DNA of 64,000 nucleotides from Roseovarius confluentis (GTDB lineage: Bacteria > Pseudomonadota > Alphaproteobacteria > Rhodobacterales > Rhodobacteraceae): NCBI RefSeq assembly GCF_002917925.1, contig NZ_PPFE01000001.1, positions 558,001-622,000 on the forward strand. The letters run 5' to 3'. The notes below the pieces were generated by a model, which saw only the letters and a program-made list of their open reading frames with translations, made no database searches and was not told the DNA's origin. Position 1 is the first letter of the stretch, and every line of letters starts with the position of its first letter. Below are positions 55,538 through 64,000 of the stretch, piece by piece. Both the position numbers and the translations under genes were made by a program.

Positions 55538-56509
55538 ATGAGCAGTGACCCCACATGGGGCGTGGTCGCCACAATCAAGGCGCCCGCCCAAGACATCCTG
55601 AATTTTGCCGCGCACTACCTCGACCTGGGCGCCCACCGGGTGTTTGTCTACCTGGACGAGGACACGGCGCAGGCCCGCTCGGCGCTCAAGCGGCACCCCA
55701 AATGCCGCGTGATCCTGACGGATGCCAATTACTGGAAACGCCGCCGCCGCGACAAGGGGCGGCCGGACGCGCACCAGCACCGCCAGTCGCTCAACGCCAC
55801 GCATTGCTATACACGCGATCCGCAGGTCGACTGGCTCCTGCATGTCGACGTCGATGAATTCTTGCAGCCCCTGTCGCCGCTCACCGCCCAACTGGTTGCG
55901 ATCCCGCCCGGCATCCTGTCTGCCCGCGTGCGCCCGATCGAGGCAATGCAGCCCGATCCCGCCGACCCGCCGCCGCCCGGCACAATCTGGTGCAAGGGCT
56001 TCGATCCGATGCTGCGGATCCGCCGTGAACAGACCGCCAGGCTTTACCCCTGCTACGGCGAGCATCTGAATGGCGGCTTTCTCAGCCACGTCGCCGGGAA
56101 GTTATTCGTGCGCACCGGGCAGCCCGATGTCAGCATCCGTATCCATAACGCGTTCGTCGGAAAGACACGCGATTCCAACCTCTTCGACCTCCACGACTGT
56201 CGCCTCGTGCATCTTCATGCCCCCACCTGGGACGACTGGCAGGCGCGGTTCCGCTACCGGCTCACCCGAGGCTCCTACCGGCCCGACCTCAAAGCCAACG
56301 CCCGGCACTCGGAAACGGCCCTGACGATGCACCAGCTGTTCTCGATGCTCGAGTCCGAGGGCGGCGAAGACGCCCTGCGCGCCTTCTTCACCGAGGTCTG
56401 TGTGGCCACGCCGGACCTGCGCACCCGGCTCGACGCGCAGGGCCACCTGCACGCGGTCTCCCTCGATCTGGACGCCAAACGCGCCCGGCATTTCCCGAAT
56501 TTCACCTGA
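55538..56509 (+). CDS. Glycosyltransferase family 2-like protein
   Basis: A 323-residue protein of the DUF/GT2-like group that carries no membrane helix. The N-terminal ATIKAPAQDILNFAAHYLDLGA and VFVYLDEDT form the nucleotide-sugar region; LLHVDVDEFLQPL holds the DxD metal motif (about residues 104-108). A DCRLVHLHAP block follows. Such enzymes often act on exopolysaccharide or envelope sugars; no partner gene is adjacent. Confidence 0.85.
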   Translation: MSSDPTWGVVATIKAPAQDILNFAAHYLDLGAHRVFVYLDEDTAQARSALKRHPKCRVILTDANYWKRRRRDKGRPDAHQHRQSLNATHCYTRDPQVDWLLHVDVDEFLQPLSPLTAQLVAIPPGILSARVRPIEAMQPDPADPPPPGTIWCKGFDPMLRIRREQTARLYPCYGEHLNGGFLSHVAGKLFVRTGQPDVSIRIHNAFVGKTRDSNLFDLHDCRLVHLHAPTWDDWQARFRYRLTRGSYRPDLKANARHSETALTMHQLFSMLESEGGEDALRAFFTEVCVATPDLRTRLDAQGHLHAVSLDLDAKRARHFPNFT

Positions 56510-56583
56510 TCGCCCTTGATTGTTGCCGCAACGCACACAATTCACACGACATACACACTTTGTCCGTCCCGTGGCGTCGCACA

Positions 56584-56612
56584 TTGACCAACGCCCGGCC
56601 TTCAGATAGGGG
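56584..56612 (+). promoter_or_regulatory. Candidate promoter of the second DEAD-box gene
   Basis: TTGACC (56584-56589), 17-base spacer, TAGGGG (56607-56612). The -10 is weak. The leader would be about 75 bases. Confidence 0.3.
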
Positions 56613-56690
56613 AAGTGCACCAAGGCCCTGCACTTACGGGCCAATTCGAGATGGCGGGCCAGAATCGTGTCCGCAAACCTGTGGACATAC

Positions 56691-58163
56691 ATGACAAAAT
56701 TTTCTGACCTGAGCCTGAACCCCAAGGTTCTGAAAGCCGTCGAAGAAGCCGGCTACGAAACCCCCACCCCCATCCAGGCGGGCGCCATACCTCCCGCGCT
56801 CGAAGGCCGCGACGTCTTGGGCATCGCCCAGACCGGCACCGGCAAGACCGCCGGGTTTACCCTGCCCATGCTGTCGCTTCTGGCCCGGGGCCGTGCCCGC
56901 GCGCGCATGCCGCGCAGCCTGGTGCTTTGCCCCACGCGCGAACTCGCCGCGCAGGTGGCCGAGAATTTCGACACCTATTCCAAGTACCTCAAGCTGACCA
57001 AGGCGCTGCTGATCGGCGGCGTCAGCTTCAAGGAGCAGGAACAGATCATCGACAAGGGCGTCGACGTCCTGATCGCCACGCCCGGCCGCCTGCTCGACCA
57101 TTTCGAGCGCGGCAAGCTGATCCTTTCGGACGTGAAAGTGATGGTCGTGGACGAGGCCGACCGGATGCTCGACATGGGCTTCATCCCCGATATCGAGCGC
57201 ATCTTCGGCCTGACGCCCTTCACCCGCCAGACGCTTTTCTTCTCCGCCACCATGGCGCCCGAGATCGAGCGCATCACCAACACGTTCCTCTCCAGCCCCG
57301 AACGCATCGAGGTCGCCCGTCAGGCGACGGCCTCCGAGACGATCGAACAGGGCGTGGCGATGTTCAAACCCTCGCGCCGCGACCGGGCAGACAGCGAAAA
57401 ACGCAAGCTGCTGCGTGCACTCATCGACGCCGAGGGCGAGAAGCTGACCAACGCGATCATCTTCTGCAACCGCAAGACGGATGTGGATATCGTCGCCAAG
57501 TCGCTCAAGAAGTACGGCTATGACGCCGCGCCCATTCACGGCGACCTCGACCAAAGCCAGCGCACCCGCACGCTCGACGGCTTCCGCGCCGGCGATCTGC
57601 GCATTCTCGTGGCCTCCGACGTGGCCGCCCGCGGCCTCGACGTGCCCTCGGTAAGCCATGTGTTCAACTTCGACGTCCCCGGCCACCCCGAGGATTACGT
57701 CCACCGCATCGGCCGCACCGGCCGTGCCGGGCGCGACGGCAAGGCGATCACGCTCTGCAACCCGCGCGACGAGAAAGCTCTCAGCGCGGTCGAGAACCTG
57801 ATCCAGAAAGAGATCCCCAAGCTCGACAACCCGCTGGGCAACGCCGCGCCCGAGCCCGAGGCCGACGCAGCCACCGAGGACGCGCCGAAGAAGCCACGCC
57901 GCTCACGCAGCCGCCGCAAGTCGGATGAGTCGCAAGAGGCGCAGGAAACCGCTCCACAGAAAACCGAGGACGCCAAGTCCGAGCCGACAGCCGACGCGAA
58001 ATCCGAATCCAAGTCGCAGGACGAAGGCGAGAAACCTTCGCGCGGCCGCAGTGGCAGCAGCGGCAAGAAGCAGGACAACAAGGACAAGTCCGGCCCCGTC
58101 GGCATGGGCGACCACCTGCCCAGCTTCATCGCCAAGAGCTTCGACGAGCGGATGGTGTCCTGA
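56691..58163 (+). CDS. DEAD-box RNA helicase, second copy
   Basis: A 490-residue helicase: Q motif FSDLSLNPKVL...TPIQ, AQTGTGKT (about 44-51), PTRELAAQ, VDEADRMLDMGF, SATMAPE, ASDVAARGLD and HRIGRTGRAG. The C-terminal 110 residues are a disordered Lys/Ser/Glu/Arg-rich tail (SRGRSGSSGKKQDNK). It differs from the helicase at 9882 in tail and loops, so the two are paralogues and not a repeat. ATG 56691 is preferred; GTG at 56667 is in frame upstream. Confidence 0.93.
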   Translation: MTKFSDLSLNPKVLKAVEEAGYETPTPIQAGAIPPALEGRDVLGIAQTGTGKTAGFTLPMLSLLARGRARARMPRSLVLCPTRELAAQVAENFDTYSKYLKLTKALLIGGVSFKEQEQIIDKGVDVLIATPGRLLDHFERGKLILSDVKVMVVDEADRMLDMGFIPDIERIFGLTPFTRQTLFFSATMAPEIERITNTFLSSPERIEVARQATASETIEQGVAMFKPSRRDRADSEKRKLLRALIDAEGEKLTNAIIFCNRKTDVDIVAKSLKKYGYDAAPIHGDLDQSQRTRTLDGFRAGDLRILVASDVAARGLDVPSVSHVFNFDVPGHPEDYVHRIGRTGRAGRDGKAITLCNPRDEKALSAVENLIQKEIPKLDNPLGNAAPEPEADAATEDAPKKPRRSRSRRKSDESQEAQETAPQKTEDAKSEPTADAKSESKSQDEGEKPSRGRSGSSGKKQDNKDKSGPVGMGDHLPSFIAKSFDERMVS

Positions 58164-58171
58164 ACCGGCCT

Positions 58172-58237
58172 CGTAGGGTGGGTGAGAACCCACCTTCCGC
58201 ACGCGTCAAACCGATTCCGTAGGGTGGGCGAAAGCCC
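58172..58237 (+). terminator. Two CGTAGGGTG hairpins with GNRA loops
   Basis: GGTGGGT (58177-58183) and ACCCACC (58188-58194) pair around GAGA; GGGC and GCCC (58226-58229, 58234-58237) pair around GAAA. Both follow CGTAG. They lie between the convergent helicase and rnj genes. Confidence 0.6.
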
Positions 58238-58259
58238 TCGCGCCCCCCCGCCCCAAGCG

Positions 58260-59927
58260 TTATGACAACCGGCTGATAATCACCGTCACCTCGGGCTTCT
58301 TGCCGATCTCGCCCTGCGCGCTCTGACGCGCCACCTTGCGCAGTCCGTCCTCCAGCGCGTCATCGTCGCTCAGCGTCTTGGGCTTCGCACGCCCCATGAA
58401 CTGGCTCAGGTCCTCTTCCAGAACGTCCACCAGCGGCGCGCGGCTGCTGCCGGTCTCGGCCAGCCCCATGATCTCGCACCAGGGCTCGCCCAGCGGTTCG
58501 TCACTCTCGTCCAGGATCACGTTGATCGTCACGTGCCCGTTCAGCGCCATGCGGATCCGGTCGCGCACGATACCGTCAAGTGCTCCGACCTTCACCGACC
58601 CGTCAAGGTAGGTCCGCCCGGTGTCGACATACTCGGCCACCTCTGCACGGTTGCCGCTCAGATCGATCATCGTGCCGTTCGGCGCCAGAACCCCGTGCAG
58701 CTTGCTTTCGCCCGCCAGCTTCACATGCTCGCGCAGGTGCCGGTGCTCGCCATGCATCGGAATCACGAATTGCGGTTGGACGATCTGGTGCAGCTTCTTC
58801 AGGTCGGGCCGGTTGGCGTGCCCCGACACGTGGTAAAGGCCGCTGCTGTCATCCACAACGTCCACGCCCTGTTCGCTGAACTGGTTGATGATGCGAATGA
58901 CACCGCGCTCGTTGCCCGGAATCGTCTTGGACGAGAACAGGAACGTGTCCCCGGGCTTCAGCGTAATCCCGTTATACTTGCCCTGCGCCAACTGCGCACT
59001 GGCCGCGCGCCGTTCCCCCTGGCTGCCGGTGACGATCAGCATCACGTTCTCGCGCGGAATGTCCCGCGTGTCCTCGGGGCTGATCGTGCGCGGGAAATCG
59101 GTCAGCACGCCGGTCTCGACCGAGGCTTCGATCATCCGCCGCATCGCCCGGCCCAGCAGACAGATCGACCGCCCGGCCCGTTCCCCGGCCTGGGCCAGCG
59201 TCTTCACCCGTGCCACGTTGCTGGCGAATGTCGTCGCCACGACCATGCCCTTTGCGCCTGCGACAAGCTTCTCGATCTCGGGGCCCACGGTGCTTTCGCT
59301 GCGCCCCTCATGGGCGTTGAACACGTTGGTCGAGTCGCAGACCAGCGCCTTCACCCCCGGCTTGGCGATCTCGGCCCACATCGCCTCGTCAAAGGCCTCG
59401 CCCACCACCGGGTCCATGTCGATCTTGAAATCCCCCGAATGCACGATCCGCCCCGCCGGCGTGTCGATCACCAGGCCGGAACTTTCCGGGATCGAATGCG
59501 AGATCGGCGCGAACCCCACGGTGAACGGTCCCGCTTGGGTCGTCTCGGGCCAAGGCGACACGGTCTGCACCGCCTTCTCCGGGTGGCCATGCTCGTCCAT
59601 CTTCCGCCGCGCGATATTGGCGGTGAACGCCCGCGCGTAAATCGGCGCTCCCAGCTGGTCATAGTAATGCGCCACAGCACCCACGTGGTCTTCGTGCGCG
59701 TGGGTGATGAACACCGCCTCCAACTGGTCGCGCCGCTCTTCCAGCCACGCGATATCGGGGAAAATCAGGTCCACCCCCGGCGTGCCATCCATGTCCGGAA
59801 ACGTCACGCCGAGGTCCACAAGGATATACCTTTCCTTGCCCGGCGCGCCGTATCCGTAGACATAGGCGTTCATGCCAATTTCCCCCGCCCCGCCAAGGGC
59901 AAGGTACGTCAATCTCTCACTGCTCAT
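58260..59927 (-). CDS. rnj: Ribonuclease J
   Basis: A 555-residue metallo-beta-lactamase/beta-CASP ribonuclease with 5'-exo and endo activity in mRNA decay and rRNA maturation. The metal motif THAHEDHVGA (about 72-81) and SGDFKIDMDP, later HVSGHANRPDL and MHGEHRHLREH (motif C region) are intact. It is last in the nuoM-nuoN-birA-coaX-rnj series, six bases past the coaX stop on the minus strand. Confidence 0.96.
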   Translation of the reverse strand: MSSERLTYLALGGAGEIGMNAYVYGYGAPGKERYILVDLGVTFPDMDGTPGVDLIFPDIAWLEERRDQLEAVFITHAHEDHVGAVAHYYDQLGAPIYARAFTANIARRKMDEHGHPEKAVQTVSPWPETTQAGPFTVGFAPISHSIPESSGLVIDTPAGRIVHSGDFKIDMDPVVGEAFDEAMWAEIAKPGVKALVCDSTNVFNAHEGRSESTVGPEIEKLVAGAKGMVVATTFASNVARVKTLAQAGERAGRSICLLGRAMRRMIEASVETGVLTDFPRTISPEDTRDIPRENVMLIVTGSQGERRAASAQLAQGKYNGITLKPGDTFLFSSKTIPGNERGVIRIINQFSEQGVDVVDDSSGLYHVSGHANRPDLKKLHQIVQPQFVIPMHGEHRHLREHVKLAGESKLHGVLAPNGTMIDLSGNRAEVAEYVDTGRTYLDGSVKVGALDGIVRDRIRMALNGHVTINVILDESDEPLGEPWCEIMGLAETGSSRAPLVDVLEEDLSQFMGRAKPKTLSDDDALEDGLRKVARQSAQGEIGKKPEVTVIISRLS

Positions 59928-59933
59928 CCCCGA

Positions 59934-60704
59934 TCAGCCTTCCTTGTTATGGGCATGGATCACGGTCAGCCCATGCATCGTCAAATCTTCTCGAATTTCG
60001 TCGAACAGCAGGTCGCCCTGCGCGAAAAGCGGCGCAAGGCCACCCGTGCCGATGATCTTCATCGGCGTCTCGTACTCGGCCCGGATGCGCTCTGTCACAC
60101 CGCTGACCAGCCCGACATAGCCCCAGAACACGCCCGACTGCATACAGTCCACCGTGTTGGTGCCGATCACCTTCTGCGGCTTCGTCACGTCGATATGAGG
60201 TAAGGCCGCCGCCGCCATGTGCAAGGCCTCGAGGCTCAGGTTGACGCCGGGGGAAATCACGCCCCCGACATAGGCGCCATCCTCGGCCACAACGTCAAAG
60301 GTCGTTGCTGTGCCGAAATCCACCACGATCAGGTTGCCGCCATAAAGGTCGTAGGCCCCGGCGGCATTCACCAGCCGGTCCGGCCCCACCTGCGTGCCCT
60401 CGTCCACCCGCGGCTGGCGCGGCAGCGCGCATTCCGGCTTGCCCACCACGATGGGCCGGCAGCCAAAGAAACGGTCCGCAAAGACGCGCAGGTTGAACAC
60501 CACGCGCGGCACCGTGGACGAGATGATGACATCGGTGATATCGAGGTCGATCTCGTAATGCTTCACAAGCGTCGAGAACCACGTGAAATAGGCATCCGCC
60601 GTCCGCGCATGGTGGGTCGAGGTGCGCAGGGTGCACAGAAACTTCGACCCGTCCCAGATCGCGAAAACCGTGTTGGTGTTGCCGCAGTCGATCGCCAGAA
60701 GCAT
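59934..60704 (-). CDS. coaX: Type III pantothenate kinase
   Basis: First step of CoA synthesis. The 256-residue protein has the ASKHA phosphate-1 motif LLAIDCGNTNTVFAIW (about 2-17), VGPDRLVNAAGA and VVDFGTATTFDVV, all family signatures. No CoaA-type P-loop is present. It lies between birA and rnj. Confidence 0.96.
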   Translation of the reverse strand: MLLAIDCGNTNTVFAIWDGSKFLCTLRTSTHHARTADAYFTWFSTLVKHYEIDLDITDVIISSTVPRVVFNLRVFADRFFGCRPIVVGKPECALPRQPRVDEGTQVGPDRLVNAAGAYDLYGGNLIVVDFGTATTFDVVAEDGAYVGGVISPGVNLSLEALHMAAAALPHIDVTKPQKVIGTNTVDCMQSGVFWGYVGLVSGVTERIRAEYETPMKIIGTGGLAPLFAQGDLLFDEIREDLTMHGLTVIHAHNKEG

Positions 60705-60724
60705 CTTGGCGCCCCTCTCTTTCG

Positions 60725-61477
60725 TCAGAAAAACACGTCCGCCGCCGGGATGACGTGGCGCGATTTGGCATCTGTTAGAACAAGATTGCCGCCCGCGTCC
60801 ACCGTCTCGAACGTGCCGGTAAATTCCTCGCGGCCCGTCCTTGCGGTTATTACTTCGCCCAAGCGCGCCGCCCGGTCCATCCAGGCCGCGCGAATGGGCG
60901 CAAATCCATACGTCGCGAACTGTGTCTCCAGCTTGGCATAGGCCGGAGCAAGCAGGTCAAGGAACTCCTCCGCTGCAACCTCCACCCCGGTCTCGGACAT
61001 GAGCGATACGGGCCGCACAGCCCCCGGCTCCACCGCGTCCGCCTCGGGTGCGTCGCGCAGGTTCACCCCGATTCCGATGGCGAAATGGCTTAGCCCGCCA
61101 CCCGCGCCCGCGCTTTCCAAGAGTATCCCGGCCAGCTTGCCGCCGTTCAACAGCACGTCATTCGGCCATTTCAGCGAAAAGCCCGTCGGCCGTCCCGTCA
61201 CTGCCACGAACGCATCAAAAAGCGCCAGCGAGGCCACGAAAGACCGCAGCGCCACCTGGTCCGGGCTTTCCGTGGGCCGCATCACCAGCGTCGCCGCGAA
61301 GTTGCCCGCCGGGTTGGCCCAGGGTCGCCCGCGCCGCCCCCGCGCCGCCGTCTGGTGCCGCGCCATTATCCATTCCGGACCGCTCAGGCCGGGCGCAATT
61401 CGCGCCGCCTCGGCGTTGGTGCTGTCCACCTCGTCCAGCACCCGCCGCCCGTATCCTTCTGGCCACGGCTCTTTCAT
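60725..61477 (-). CDS. birA: Biotin-[acetyl-CoA-carboxylase] ligase
   Basis: Attaches biotin to the carboxyl carrier protein of acetyl-CoA carboxylase. The catalytic loop is GRRGRPWANPAGNFAATL (residues about 47-64) and LKWPNDVLLNGGKLAGIL is the biotin-binding block. There is no N-terminal helix-turn-helix, so it cannot act as the BirA repressor. It follows nuoN by 87 bases in the same direction. Confidence 0.95.
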   Translation of the reverse strand: MKEPWPEGYGRRVLDEVDSTNAEAARIAPGLSGPEWIMARHQTAARGRRGRPWANPAGNFAATLVMRPTESPDQVALRSFVASLALFDAFVAVTGRPTGFSLKWPNDVLLNGGKLAGILLESAGAGGGLSHFAIGIGVNLRDAPEADAVEPGAVRPVSLMSETGVEVAAEEFLDLLAPAYAKLETQFATYGFAPIRAAWMDRAARLGEVITARTGREEFTGTFETVDAGGNLVLTDAKSRHVIPAADVFF

Positions 61478-61482
61478 TGTTC

Positions 61483-61504
61483 AAAAAATACTCCCGCCGG
61501 AGGC
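61483..61504. repeat. AAATACTC intergenic motif between nuoN and birA
   Basis: AAAAAATACTCCCGCCGGAGGC lies directly upstream of the birA start; its right part matches the GCCGGAGG arm of the motif at 28591. Split here as AAAAAATACTCCC and GCCGGAGGC for clarity. Confidence 0.45.
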
Positions 61505-61564
61505 GCCCGAAAAACAAAGCGACGCGCCAAGGGCGCGTCACCTTTTTCCAGACTGCGATGCGGT

Positions 61565-62998
61565 TCAGTCGACAAGCGTCGCCGCCGCCGCCTGCGCCAT
61601 GGCCTCGACGCCGAACATGTTCAGCATCCCCACGACCATGATCGCCGCCGACGCCATCAGGAACCCCCACAGCACCGGCGATTTGCGCGCTTCCAGCGGC
61701 TCGCCCTCTTCGCCGAAATACATGAAGAAGACGATGCGCAGGTAATAGAACGCCCCGATCACCGACGCGATCACCCCGGCCACCGCCAGCCAGACAAGCC
61801 CGCCATCGTAAGCGGCCCGCAGTACGTAAAGCTTGCCGAAGAACCCCAGGAAAGGCGGCACGCCCGCAAGGCTGAACATCAGGATCAACACCGCCAGCGC
61901 CCGGCCCGGATGCGCCCGGGAATAAAGGTTCAGGCTGGCGATATCCGTCACCGGCCGCCCGTCGCGTTCCATCGACAGGACAAAAGCGAAGGTGCCGACG
62001 TTCATGGTCACGTAGATCGCCATGTAGACCAGCATCGCCTGCACGCCGAACGCCGTGCCCGCCGCCAGCCCCATCAGGGCGTATCCCATATGCGCGATCG
62101 ACGAATAGGCCATCAGCCGCTTGATATCGGTCTGCCCGATCGCGGCGATCCCGCCCAGGAACATCGACAACAGCGACAGCACCGCGATCACCTGCTGCCA
62201 GTCGCCCACCACGCCGCCGAACGCGTCATGCGCCACGCGGGCGAAAAGCGCCATCGCCGCCATCTTGGGCGCGGTGGCAAAGAACGCCGTGATCGGTGTC
62301 GGCGCGCCCTCGTAGACGTCCGGCGTCCACATGTGGAACGGAACCGCCGAGACCTTGAAGGCCAGCCCCGCCAGCACGAACACCAGCCCGATCAGCAATC
62401 CGAGCGGCGCCTGTCCTTCCGCCGATGCGATGATCCCGGAAAACAGCGTCGTGCCGGTATAGCCATAGACCAGCGAGGCCCCGTACAGCAGGATGCCCGA
62501 GCTGAGCGCGCCCAGCACGAAGTATTTCAGGCCCGCTTCGGTCGATTTCACGCTGTCGCGCCGCAGCGAGGCGACGACGTAAAGCGCCAGCGACTGCAAC
62601 TCCAGCCCCATGTAAAGCGCCATCAGGTCACCGGCACTGACCATCATCATCATGCCCACGGCCGCCAGCGCCACCAGCAGCGGATACTCGAACCGCAGCA
62701 TGTCGCGCTGCGCCATGTAGTCCTGCCCCATCAGCAGCACGGCCGCTGCCGACAGCAGCACCGCCACCTTGGCGAACCGCGCGAACCCGTCATCGTTGAA
62801 CATGCCGCCGAACGCCGTGCGCGTGCCATCGCCCGAGAACCCGATCCAGGCCGCCATCACCACGAAGACCGCCGCCGTGATCCACACCAGCAGCGGCGCG
62901 TACCGATCCTTGCCGGTATAGGCCACGCCCAGAAGCGCCGCCATCGCGTATACCGAGATCAGGATCTCCGGCAGGATTACATTCAGATCAGCCTGCAT
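61565..62998 (-). CDS. nuoN: NADH-quinone oxidoreductase subunit N
   Basis: A proton-pumping membrane subunit of complex I, 477 residues with about 14 helices. The Lys-containing discontinuous helix region [20 protein letters not shown] and [20 protein letters not shown] (K and H residues on the proton path; given in part as [15 protein letters not shown]) are conserved. The start at 62998 follows nuoM's stop by four bases. Confidence 0.96.
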   Translation of the reverse strand: MQADLNVILPEILISVYAMAALLGVAYTGKDRYAPLLVWITAAVFVVMAAWIGFSGDGTRTAFGGMFNDDGFARFAKVAVLLSAAAVLLMGQDYMAQRDMLRFEYPLLVALAAVGMMMMVSAGDLMALYMGLELQSLALYVVASLRRDSVKSTEAGLKYFVLGALSSGILLYGASLVYGYTGTTLFSGIIASAEGQAPLGLLIGLVFVLAGLAFKVSAVPFHMWTPDVYEGAPTPITAFFATAPKMAAMALFARVAHDAFGGVVGDWQQVIAVLSLLSMFLGGIAAIGQTDIKRLMAYSSIAHMGYALMGLAAGTAFGVQAMLVYMAIYVTMNVGTFAFVLSMERDGRPVTDIASLNLYSRAHPGRALAVLILMFSLAGVPPFLGFFGKLYVLRAAYDGGLVWLAVAGVIASVIGAFYYLRIVFFMYFGEEGEPLEARKSPVLWGFLMASAAIMVVGMLNMFGVEAMAQAAAATLVD

Positions 62999-63002
62999 GG
63001 GA

Positions 63003-64000
63003 CTACTCCGTCGCAGCGGCCAGCTTGGTCGCGCTGTCCGCGTCGACCAGGGCCGTTTCATAATTGGAAATCAGCGCCTCGACCGAGGGGCCGATGATGT
63101 CGGTCACAAGGCTGGGATAAACGCCCAGCAGCAAGGTCATCACCACCAGCGGGGCAAAGATCGCCTTCTCGCGCTGCGTCATGTCCTTGATCGACTTCAG
63201 GCTTTCCTTGATCAGGTCGCCCAGCACCACCCGGCGATAGAGCCACAGCGCATAGGCCGCCGACAGGATCACGCCAGACGTGGCCACCAGCGCCACCCAG
63301 GTGTTGACCTTGAATATCCCCATCAGCGTCAGGAATTCCCCGATGAAGCCCGACGTGCCCGGCAGACCCACATTGGCCATCGTGAACAGCATGAAGATCA
63401 GCGCATAGGCCGGCATCCGGTTCACCAGGCCGCCATAGGCGTCGATCTCGCGCGTGTGCATCCGGTCATAGATCACGCCCACGCACAGGAACAGCGCACC
63501 CGAGATAAACCCGTGGCTCAGCATCTGGAAGATCGCCCCGTCGATCCCCTGCTGGTTCGCCGCGAAGATCCCCATGGTGACGTAGCCCATGTGCGCCACG
63601 GACGAATAGGCGATCAGCTTCTTCATGTCTTCCTGCGCCAAGGCGACCAGCGAGGTATAGACGATGGCGATGGCCGACATCCACAAGACCAGCGGCGTCA
63701 GCACTTCGGACCCCACCGGGAACATCGGCAGGCTGAATCGCAGGAAGCCATAGCCGCCCATCTTCAACAGGATCGCCGCCAGCACGACCGAGCCCGCCGT
63801 CGGCGCCTGCACGTGCGCATCCGGCAGCCAGGTATGCACCGGCCACATCGGCATCTTCACCGCGAAACTTGCGAAGAACGCGATGAACAGCAGCGTCTGC
63901 ATGCCACCCACGATCTGGATGCCCAGCAGGCTGAACGTCTCCGACCCGAAGCTGTGCGTCATCAGCGTCGGGATATCCGTCGTGCCCGCCTCGGCGAACA
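63003..64000 (-). CDS. nuoM: NADH-quinone oxidoreductase subunit M, C-terminal part
   Basis: The frame is open to the right window edge, giving about 332 of the usual 500 or so residues, so the start lies outside. It is a membrane proton-pump subunit homologous to Nuo[23 protein letters not shown] and [20 protein letters not shown] (shown in part as [17 protein letters not shown]) are its signature blocks. The ATG at 63962 is an internal Met, not the start. Confidence 0.95.
   Translation of the reverse strand, partial: FAEAGTTDIPTLMTHSFGSETFSLLGIQIVGGMQTLLFIAFFASFAVKMPMWPVHTWLPDAHVQAPTAGSVVLAAILLKMGGYGFLRFSLPMFPVGSEVLTPLVLWMSAIAIVYTSLVALAQEDMKKLIAYSSVAHMGYVTMGIFAANQQGIDGAIFQMLSHGFISGALFLCVGVIYDRMHTREIDAYGGLVNRMPAYALIFMLFTMANVGLPGTSGFIGEFLTLMGIFKVNTWVALVATSGVILSAAYALWLYRRVVLGDLIKESLKSIKDMTQREKAIFAPLVVMTLLLGVYPSLVTDIIGPSVEALISNYETALVDADSATKLAAATE

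Noticed and set aside
61355..63097. A 580-codon + strand frame opposite nuoN
   Set aside because: His/Arg/Gln-rich shadow of a membrane protein gene.

Overview
The window is a 64 kb piece of a high-GC alphaproteobacterial chromosome, most like Rhodobacterales (the roseobacter/Rhodobacteraceae group). The reasons are the dense high-GC coding, gene neighbourhoods typical of that group (nuoM-nuoN-birA-coaX-rnj, radA-cvpA-purF, surE-pcm-nlpD, tatABC with a DUF815 ATPase, M23 peptidase plus bactofilin) and recurrent roseobacter-style intergenic motifs. I see no tRNA, rRNA, CRISPR array, prophage or insertion sequence. It reads as a stable chromosomal core with one small AT-richer accessory patch at about 8.9-9.7 kb.

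Layout. 1-8.8 kb: MFS transporter (cut by the window edge), small membrane protein, queA, a giant AsmA-like protein, then on the other strand bcp, a ferritin-like DUF455 protein, an M23 peptidase and a bactofilin. 8.9-14.7 kb: a lone secreted protein with a nearby 18-bp inverted repeat, a DEAD-box helicase, a nitrilase-family amidase, an HNH endonuclease and a TPR protein. 14.8-26.3 kb: a molybdenum hydroxylase cluster (coxM, coxL with the form II active-site signature, coxS), an ArsR-SRPBCC pair with two matching palindromic operators, a molybdopterin-binding protein, XdhC, a huge Ala/Glu-rich OmpA-family protein, and CoxE-like VWA and CoxD-like MoxR maturation factors. 26.5-31.1 kb: an unknown protein, pyrC, pyrE, and dnaB preceded by two near-consensus DnaA boxes. 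31.2-40.4 kb: alr-mlaE-mlaF, pqiA, a coiled-coil membrane protein, radA-cvpA-ydcZ, purF and two small conserved genes. 40.5-49.8 kb: bioY, an SDR, a 41-aa small ORF, surE-pcm-nlpD, DUF815-tatC-tatB-tatA on the opposite strand, and a sodium:solute symporter. 49.9-58.2 kb: a divergent SDR, a Hint-domain protein, a SnoaL-like protein, prfC, two unknown genes, a glycosyltransferase and a second DEAD-box helicase. 58.3-64 kb: rnj, coaX, birA, nuoN and nuoM (cut by the right edge).

How the genes work together. The 14.8-26.3 kb block looks like one functional module: three catalytic subunits, cofactor insertion (XdhC, MoxR, VWA) and a molybdopterin-handling protein. Its substrate cannot be read from sequence; the coxL signature is the form II type, whose members often do not oxidise CO. 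Most other blocks are housekeeping: envelope (AsmA-like, MlaEF, PqiA, NlpD, bactofilin, Tat), nucleotide synthesis, replication, repair and respiration.

The non-coding layer is the most interesting part. At seven genes (xdhC, alr, radA, a DUF1284 gene, an SDR, prfC, a glycosyltransferase) a TTG-type -35, a 17-bp spacer and a -10 hexamer end 6-7 bases before the start codon, which predicts leaderless mRNAs. Several repeat families recur between genes: a CGTAGGGTG-headed hairpin, an AAATA-centred stem-loop motif, tandem AT-rich hairpins with a TTTGCGCAAA or related core, and a twin TTGGGGGC palindrome. No clearly new enzymatic or defence system was found.
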